Shown: positions 7,075-11,768 of the stretch, in pieces
Numbering within the stretch: the stretch's first letter is position 1
Layout of the letters: every line of letters begins with the position of its first letter
Origin: Promethearchaeota archaeon
GTDB taxonomy: Archaea; Asgardarchaeota; Lokiarchaeia; Sigyniarchaeales; SOKP01
Reading direction: 5' to 3'
Assembly (NCBI GenBank): GCA_030605895.1
Contig: JAUWHL010000114.1
Span: 1 to 11,768, forward strand
DNA length: 11,768 bases
Made by a program: the position numbers and the translations under genes
Notes under the pieces: generated by a model
Seen by the model: the letters and a program-made list of their open reading frames with translations, nothing else
What the model was told of the DNA's origin: nothing
Database searches by the model: none

Positions 7075-7100
7075 TTTAATAATATTTTTCGATTTAAATA
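7075..7100 (+). promoter_or_regulatory. Possible promoter of the PurF-like gene
   Basis: TTTAATAATA (7075-7084) and TTTAAATA (7093-7100) are TATA-like and lie 32-41 and 16-23 bases before ATG 7116. The first has the better spacing. GTGAGATAATT before the ATG contains a weak Shine-Dalgarno-like GTGAG. The rest of the gap from 6955 holds nothing I recognise. Confidence 0.35.
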
Positions 7101-7115
7101 AATAGTGAGATAATT

Positions 7116-8513
7116 ATGGGTGGTCTTTTTGGAGTTTTTTCAAACGCAGATTGTATAGAGGATCTTTTTTATGGGACAGATTATCATTCCCATTTAGGAA
7201 CCAGAAGAGGTGGATTAGCCGTAAAGAATTCTGGAGGATTCCAAAGATTTATTAAAGATATCACAACAACTCAATTCAGGTCAAAATTCGAAAAAGATAT
7301 TAAAAAGATGCACGGTAATAAGGGCATCGGCGTTATAAGTGATCATGATGATCAACCTTTAATAATTAACTCACACTTAGGCGTATTCGCCATAAGTACC
7401 GTTGGAAAAATTAATAATTTAGAAGAATTAGCAAAAAAGGCATTACAGAACGGATCACACTTCTCAGAGATGCATGGTGGAGAAATTAACCCTACTGAAA
7501 TGGTTGCAACTATAATTAGCCAAGGAAACACCTTTGAAGAAGGAATTCAAAGAATACAAGAGATGATTGATGGTTCATGTACGATGTTGATATTGATAGA
7601 CAATGGAATTTATGCTGCACGAGATAAACTCGGAAGAACACCACTTATTGTGGGAGAAAAACTTGGATCTTATGCCGTTGCAATGGAAACTTGTGCTTTC
7701 CCAAATCTCCGGTATAAAATAACAAAATACCTTGGACCAGGTGAGGTTATTTTTATAAGTAAGAATGGTTTAGAGCAAAAGATCAAGCCTGGTAATCGAA
7801 TGCAAATTTGCGCTTTCTTATGGGTGTATTACGGATATCCAGCATCATGTTATGAGGGAATTAATGTAGAAGTTGTTCGATATAAATGTGGTTCTTATTT
7901 GGCGAAATTTGATAATGTAGAGATTGATCTTGTGGCTGGTATTCCAGATTCTGGGACGGGACATGGTTTAGGTTATGCAAGTGAAGCAAAAACTCCTTTC
8001 TCAAGACCATTTGTAAAATATACTCCAACATGGCCTCGGAGCTTCATGCCTCAAGATCAAACTATTAGAGATGAAGTTGCAAAGATGAAACTCATCCCAA
8101 TTAAAGAACTTATTAAAGATAAACGTTTACTTTTCTGTGAAGATTCAATTGTGAGAGGGACACAACTTAGAAAAACAATTCAAAGATTATATGATTTTGG
8201 AGCTAAGGAGGTTCATATGAGACCAGCATGTCCCCCGCTTGTTTATGGTTGTAAATTCCTTAATTTCTCCAGATCTCGTTCTGAATTAGATTTAGCAGGA
8301 AGATGGGCTATAAAAGAGATAATTGGAAAAGATGTTGATGATCCTGCTGAGTATTCTGATCCAGAGTCAGATAAATATAAAGCAATGGTTAATGTTATAC
8401 GTAAAAAGTTACAATTAACAACACTACATTATCAGAGACTTGAAGATCTAGTCACAGCTATTGGATTACCAAAGGAAAAGTTATGCACATATTGCTGGGA
8501 TGGAGTGGAATGA
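7116..8513 (+). CDS. PurF-family protein lacking the glutaminase active site
   Basis: A 465-residue homologue of amidophosphoribosyltransferase. The canonical enzyme makes phosphoribosylamine from PRPP and glutamine, the first step of purine synthesis. The C-terminal phosphoribosyltransferase half is preserved: PRPP loop LLFCEDSIVRGTQ (338-350), GIPDSGTGHGLGYA (275-288), and the four positions that bind [4Fe-4S] in PurF, here Cys232, Cys379, Cys457 and Cys460. The N-terminal Ntn domain is present but changed. It begins MGGLFGV, so the nucleophile Cys is Gly. The RYATTG segment of PurF corresponds to about SDHDDQ (75-80), and the FNG oxyanion segment to TVG (95-97). Glutamine hydrolysis should therefore be absent. 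The same MGGxFG start is, as I recall, shared by a set of bacterial proteins often annotated as PurF, so this looks like a real subfamily. It faces a canonical purF, 7 bases apart. Confidence 0.85.
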   Translation: MGGLFGVFSNADCIEDLFYGTDYHSHLGTRRGGLAVKNSGGFQRFIKDITTTQFRSKFEKDIKKMHGNKGIGVISDHDDQPLIINSHLGVFAISTVGKINNLEELAKKALQNGSHFSEMHGGEINPTEMVATIISQGNTFEEGIQRIQEMIDGSCTMLILIDNGIYAARDKLGRTPLIVGEKLGSYAVAMETCAFPNLRYKITKYLGPGEVIFISKNGLEQKIKPGNRMQICAFLWVYYGYPASCYEGINVEVVRYKCGSYLAKFDNVEIDLVAGIPDSGTGHGLGYASEAKTPFSRPFVKYTPTWPRSFMPQDQTIRDEVAKMKLIPIKELIKDKRLLFCEDSIVRGTQLRKTIQRLYDFGAKEVHMRPACPPLVYGCKFLNFSRSRSELDLAGRWAIKEIIGKDVDDPAEYSDPESDKYKAMVNVIRKKLQLTTLHYQRLEDLVTAIGLPKEKLCTYCWDGVE

Positions 8514-8520
8514 TTTTTTC

Positions 8521-10044
8521 TTAAACTCTACTTTTAACAATTGAGTGCTCCATTTCTGCTAATTTCTCGACTGATTTCAAAGGATAATTGCCTGTTAGGC
8601 ATGCTAAACATAATTGATTTTCATTCTTTCCAATCGCCGATATTAAATCTTCGATATTTTGATATAATATAGTATCTGCTCCTATTTTTTTTCTAATTTC
8701 TTCAATATAATTCTCATTATATAATTTCTGGAATCTTCCAGCAATTAATTCATCTTTTGTAGGAAAATCTATTCCCATATAACAGGGGCTTACAATTGGA
8801 GGACAGCTAATACGTAAATGAACATTTTTAGCTTTTCCTCTAGTTTTTAGTAATGATACAAGTTGTTGAGTAGTGGTTCCACGTACGATAGAATCGTCTA
8901 ATAATATTACATCTTTTCCCTCAATAACACTTTTAATCGGATTAAGTTTTTCTTTAACAGCAGCTTTGCGACGAGCTTGACCGGGTATGATAAAAGTTCG
9001 CCAGATATAGCGATTTTTCATCAATCCTTCTACATAAGGAAGTTTAGCTTCTTTAGCATACCCAACTGCCACACTCCTGCCAGAATCGGGTACAGGAACA
9101 ATTACTGCGTTTTCTCTTATTTCAGGATCCTTTAAAATTGGATCATTTTTCGCTAAAAAACTGCCTAGCTTTAACCTCGCTTCTGCAACTGAAACACCAT
9201 CAATAACTGAATCTGGTCGAGCAAAATATTCAAATTCAAATTGACATAAAGCTGTCTTCTGTGATTTAATTGTTAATTCTGAATGAATATCTTTTTGATG
9301 ACTTAAATGTAATATTTCTCCTGGTTTCACATCTCTCAACAAATTTCCTCCAACAGCATCTATAGCACATGATTCTGATGCAACAAAATAGAGATTTCTT
9401 TTTTCAGTTTTTAATTCACCAATACAGAGGGGTTTGAATCCTAGGGGATCCCTCATTGCATAAATATCTCCCTCATCAGTCATCAAAATTAAGGAATAGG
9501 ATCCATCCAACAATCTGCTAGTTAATTTTAATACTTCAGGCCAATCTTCAGTTCCTACTGCAATAGATCCAATTAATTGGGCAATTACTTCAGTATCAGT
9601 ATCAGTGATAAAAACACGTCCCATATCATCCATATTTTTCTTGATTTCATCGAAATTAGCTATAGTTCCATTAAATGCCATTGAAAACTCTATTTCGTTG
9701 TTTTTAAAATGAAATGGTTGAATATAATCCATTGATTTATACCCTACTGCTCCCGTAGTTGCATATCTATTGTGTCCAATCCCGACGTTCCCCCAATATT
9801 GCGAAATAATTGGATTATTTAACACTTTTGAAACTAATCCATTCTTTTTATATGTATAAATTTTTCCACCTGTTTTTAGAAGAGAGATTCCTGTAGATTC
9901 TTGTCCACGGTGTTGTAAAGCAATTAATCCTTGATATAAAAGCATTGAGACAGAATAACCAAGATCATTACAAGTTACACCAAAAATAGCACAATTTTCT
10001 TGAGGTTTTTCTCTCATAAGTTTGTTTGTTTTTTTAAGAACCAT
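8521..10044 (-). CDS. purF: Amidophosphoribosyltransferase PurF
   Basis: The committed step of purine synthesis: PRPP plus glutamine gives 5-phosphoribosylamine. The 507-residue product has a 17-residue N-terminal extension before Cys18 in ENCAIFGV. This fits a propeptide that is removed to expose the catalytic cysteine, as in the Bacillus-type enzyme. The glutaminase domain keeps LQHRGQES (43-50), GHNRYATTG (90-98) and AFNG (123-126). The transferase domain has VPDSG (318-322) and the PRPP loop VILLDDSIVRGTT (379-391). Cys267, Cys421, Cys479 and Cys482 occupy the Fe-S ligand positions of the Bacillus-type enzyme, the last two in LCLAC. ATG 10044 is used; an internal Met10 would shorten the propeptide to eight residues. 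It is convergent with the PurF-like gene and divergent from the MobA-like gene. Confidence 0.96.
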   Translation of the reverse strand: MVLKKTNKLMREKPQENCAIFGVTCNDLGYSVSMLLYQGLIALQHRGQESTGISLLKTGGKIYTYKKNGLVSKVLNNPIISQYWGNVGIGHNRYATTGAVGYKSMDYIQPFHFKNNEIEFSMAFNGTIANFDEIKKNMDDMGRVFITDTDTEVIAQLIGSIAVGTEDWPEVLKLTSRLLDGSYSLILMTDEGDIYAMRDPLGFKPLCIGELKTEKRNLYFVASESCAIDAVGGNLLRDVKPGEILHLSHQKDIHSELTIKSQKTALCQFEFEYFARPDSVIDGVSVAEARLKLGSFLAKNDPILKDPEIRENAVIVPVPDSGRSVAVGYAKEAKLPYVEGLMKNRYIWRTFIIPGQARRKAAVKEKLNPIKSVIEGKDVILLDDSIVRGTTTQQLVSLLKTRGKAKNVHLRISCPPIVSPCYMGIDFPTKDELIAGRFQKLYNENYIEEIRKKIGADTILYQNIEDLISAIGKNENQLCLACLTGNYPLKSVEKLAEMEHSIVKSRV

Positions 10045-10070
10045 TGTATTATTTTATTTGAGAGAATCAG

Positions 10071-10080
10071 TTTTATTATC
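10071..10080 (-). promoter_or_regulatory. Possible TATA box of purF
   Basis: On the minus strand this reads GATAATAAAA, 27-36 bases before the purF ATG at 10044, preceded by a purine-rich AGTGAA that could act as a BRE. No Shine-Dalgarno sequence is present, consistent with a leaderless transcript. Confidence 0.4.
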
Positions 10081-10098
10081 TTCACTTAAGTTAAATCA

Positions 10099-10105
10099 TA
10101 TATAA
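10099..10105 (+). promoter_or_regulatory. Possible TATA box of the MobA-like gene
   Basis: TATATAA lies 38-44 bases before ATG 10143, which would give a leader of roughly 10-18 bases. It shares the 98-base divergent gap with the purF promoter. Confidence 0.4.
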
Positions 10106-10142
10106 CTTTTAATTATTAGTTTAATAGAATATAACTACTTCC

Positions 10143-10841
10143 ATGAAAAAAGTGTCAAAGGTTAGAAATATAACAAAATCTCTAGCAATAACAATTTTAA
10201 TTGGAGGTAAAAGTACTCGATTTGGAAATGACAAGGGTCTTTTTGAATTCTTTGAAAAACCCCTAATTTCTTATCAACTTGAAACTTTAAGTCATCTTAA
10301 TTATGATATATTTTTAGTAGCGCATTCTATGAATCAAGTGCAGGAATACATAAACAAAATTGATATAACTAATATCAATGCTTTTATTATAGATGAAATC
10401 AATATAAAAACAAAGAAAAATTTACATACACCCATGATTGGTTTATATTCTGCCTTTAAAGAATTAAAAATATTAAGATATGAAAAAATGTTAGCATTAT
10501 CATGCGACACCCCTTTATTAAAAAAAGAAGTCCTAATTTATTTAATTGAAGAATGTAAAAATTATGATTGTTGTATCCCGCAGTGGCCTAATGGTTTTTT
10601 GGAACCTTTAATCGCAATTTATCCCGTTAAAAAAGGTCTAAAAACTAGTAGAAAAAATATTAAAAAAAAATCTTATAAATTAACCAATTTAATAAGCACT
10701 CAATGGAAAACACACTTTATACCAATAAAAAAAGAAATTAAAACAATCGATGAAAATCTACTTTCTTTCATTAATATAAATGAGCCTTTGGATCTTGAAA
10801 ACCTAAAAGAAAGATTTTTCAATGAAAAAAAAGAGAATTAA
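10143..10841 (+). CDS. MobA-like molybdopterin nucleotidyltransferase
   Basis: MobA transfers GMP from GTP to molybdopterin in the cytoplasm to make the dinucleotide cofactor of Mo or W enzymes. The 232-residue product has the glycosyltransferase A-type nucleotide loop ILIGGKSTRFGNDKG (18-32) with conserved Gly, Arg and Lys. It also has the metal-binding region ALSCDTPLL (118-126, Asp122), an EPLIAIYP segment (154-161) and the FININEPLDL end (209-218) typical of MobA. Lys-rich insertions around 163-178 are unusual but may just reflect the AT-rich genome. It starts about 12 residues earlier than the shortest family members, but no better internal ATG precedes the loop. CTP-using MocA-like or other sugar nucleotidyltransferases are the main alternatives. 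No other cofactor gene is nearby. Confidence 0.8.
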   Translation: MKKVSKVRNITKSLAITILIGGKSTRFGNDKGLFEFFEKPLISYQLETLSHLNYDIFLVAHSMNQVQEYINKIDITNINAFIIDEINIKTKKNLHTPMIGLYSAFKELKILRYEKMLALSCDTPLLKKEVLIYLIEECKNYDCCIPQWPNGFLEPLIAIYPVKKGLKTSRKNIKKKSYKLTNLISTQWKTHFIPIKKEIKTIDENLLSFININEPLDLENLKERFFNEKKEN

Positions 10842-10866
10842 AAAAAAATTAATTAATTCTTTTAAT

Positions 10867-11400
10867 TTAAAAATCGGAGCCTCCTACTATACCGCCAACT
10901 AAAGCTAAAGCACCACCTGCAATCAAAAGGTATGCACCAAGAGAAAAAGGTCCAAGTGGTAGATCGTATGGTACAATTCCATCAACTAATGCACCATCTA
11001 ATTGAAATGTTAAAAATCCTCCGAGAATATCTGGAAGTGTTATAAATTCTCCCAATATGATAATTATTCCTATAAATAGTGGCATAAGTGATCCAATAAT
11101 AGCAGCTGCCCTACTTTTTACTCCTATTAGCTGAATAACCCCTGAAATGGCAAAGAAGATTAACACAATGGCAATAATATACACTAAATAAACCTCAGTT
11201 GCAAATGTTGTTGCAACATTGTCAGCATCTGTGAAGAGATCCATAATATGCATGAAAAAATTCAGACCATTTCCATAATTTTCTCCCACTTCCATCCATA
11301 ATACTGCTACTGGCATATCAAGAGTAAATAGACTCAAGAAAAAAGTAGAGACAAGTGTTAAAATTGCTCCAATAATAACTAAAACTTTTCCGGCACCCAT
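10867..11400 (-). CDS. Hypothetical four-helix (tetraspan) membrane protein
   Basis: A 177-residue integral membrane protein of unknown function. Four hydrophobic helices can be placed at about 4-24, 68-92, 97-118 and 152-174. The loop between helices 1 and 2 is long (about 43 residues, acidic, with Trp35 and several Phe), and the loop between helices 3 and 4 is about 33 residues; the loop between 2 and 3 is very short. This is the general layout of tetraspan proteins with two large loops on the same, probably outer, side. No cysteines are present, so the disulfide pattern of tetraspanins or claudins is missing. The first helix could be mistaken for a signal peptide. The gene converges on the MobA-like gene (25-base gap) and has its own strong TATA element. 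Confidence 0.72.
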   Translation of the reverse strand: MGAGKVLVIIGAILTLVSTFFLSLFTLDMPVAVLWMEVGENYGNGLNFFMHIMDLFTDADNVATTFATEVYLVYIIAIVLIFFAISGVIQLIGVKSRAAAIIGSLMPLFIGIIIILGEFITLPDILGGFLTFQLDGALVDGIVPYDLPLGPFSLGAYLLIAGGALALVGGIVGGSDF

Positions 11401-11402
11401 AA

Positions 11403-11516
11403 TTTTACACTTTACTTTATTTTTTTTAAATTTTTAATATTAAATAGAGTAAATCATATATATAAGATTTATCAATTTAAGCCTTGCTTTAAAGTATAAA
11501 TAGTTAAAGTGTAAAA
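11403..11516. repeat. 12-base inverted repeat flanking the membrane-protein promoter
   Basis: TAAAGTGTAAAA occurs on the plus strand at 11505-11516 and on the minus strand at 11403-11414. Seen from the membrane-protein gene, the near copy lies between its TATA box and its ATG, ending two bases before the start codon. The far copy follows a plus-strand TATAAATA at 11495-11502. The match is exact over 12 bases and includes a GTG core, so it is less likely than the surrounding A/T runs to be chance. A regulator binding site is an inference. Confidence 0.45.
11423..11430 (-). promoter_or_regulatory. TATA box of the tetraspan membrane-protein gene
   Basis: On the minus strand this reads TTTAAAAA with its 5' end 30 bases before the A of ATG 11400, the standard spacing for a leaderless archaeal promoter. 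No Shine-Dalgarno sequence is present. The 221-base gap 11401-11621 also holds TATATATAA-like sequence near 11456-11464, but no open frame of note. Confidence 0.5.
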
Positions 11517-11621
11517 ATCCATTATTAATAAAAACAATATGTAAGTAATATTAATTGTTCATATTTCACATATTAATTATTTTAATTTTTAATAAGAATT
11601 AAAGGTTTTTGAGTTATAACT

Positions 11622-11768
11622 TTATTTAATGTTCAAAATCACTTCTTTTGTAAGTTTCTGAATAGTGGTTAATAATTCCTGCATTTTAAATGGTTTATCA
11701 AGAAATTCACATGCACCAAGGGATAAAGCTTTTTGTTTTACGCTCGTATCAGCACTCGCAAAAATTAT
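11622..11768 (-). CDS. Response-regulator receiver domain, C-terminal fragment
   Basis: The last 48 residues of a minus-strand gene that begins outside the window. The sequence IIFASADTSVKQKALSLGA (start), then CEFLDKPFK and a final helix, matches the second half of a CheY-like receiver domain. The Ser/Ala after the beta-4 strand is the switch Ser/Thr position, and Lys25 in the DKPF motif is the invariant lysine that contacts the phosphorylated aspartate. The protein ends about 20 residues after this motif, so nothing follows the receiver domain. Whether other domains (for example a histidine kinase) precede it cannot be seen. Two-component signalling is the family role; the partner is unknown. 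Confidence 0.82.
   Translation of the reverse strand: MIFASADTSVKQKALSLGACEFLDKPFKMQELLTTIQKLTKEVILNIK

Noticed and set aside
11530..11580. AT-only imperfect inverted repeats such as AATATGT with ACATATT
   Set aside because: Short, A/T-dominated matches are expected by chance in this base composition; no stable hairpin followed by a T run was seen.
1..11768. tRNA, rRNA, CRISPR arrays or insertion sequences
   Set aside because: No GC-rich cloverleaf, regularly spaced repeats, transposase motifs or terminal inverted repeats were recognised by eye.

Overview
The window is AT-rich and reads as a fragment of an archaeal chromosome. Several genes have TTTAWAWA-type TATA elements about 25-35 bases before the start codon and no Shine-Dalgarno sequence, which fits leaderless archaeal transcription. 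Two genes (tusB-like and hypE) do have good Shine-Dalgarno sequences. The mix of [NiFe]-hydrogenase maturation, molybdopterin nucleotide transfer, sulfur-relay proteins and small tetraspan membrane proteins would suit an anaerobic archaeon, possibly of the Asgard group. That lineage is an inference; no rRNA or other marker gene lies in the window.

Layout. 1-455: the end of a DsrF/TusC-like gene followed closely by a DsrH/TusB-like gene (sulfur relay). 642-5898: hypE, hypD and hypF on the + strand, with a methyltransferase gene on the opposite strand between hypE and hypD. 5899-7115: an accessory stretch with a possible decayed minus-strand gene and an orphan membrane-anchored protein. 7116-10044: two amidophosphoribosyltransferase (PurF) family genes tail to tail, 7 bases apart. 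The minus-strand one is a canonical PurF. The plus-strand one has lost its glutaminase active site but keeps the phosphoribosyltransferase and Fe-S cysteine motifs. 10143-10841: a MobA-like nucleotidyltransferase. 10867-11400: a four-helix membrane protein with a clear promoter and a 12-base inverted repeat. 11622-11768: the end of a response-regulator receiver domain.

How the genes work together. HypF makes the carbamoyl group, HypE converts it to a cyanide donor on its C-terminal cysteine, and HypD is the Fe-S scaffold for Fe(CN)2CO assembly. HypC, HypA, HypB and hydrogenase subunits are not in the window. The most notable item is the PurF pair: a working enzyme beside a paralogue whose glutamine-hydrolysing half looks dead, which suggests that the paralogue uses another amine source, has another product, or is regulatory.
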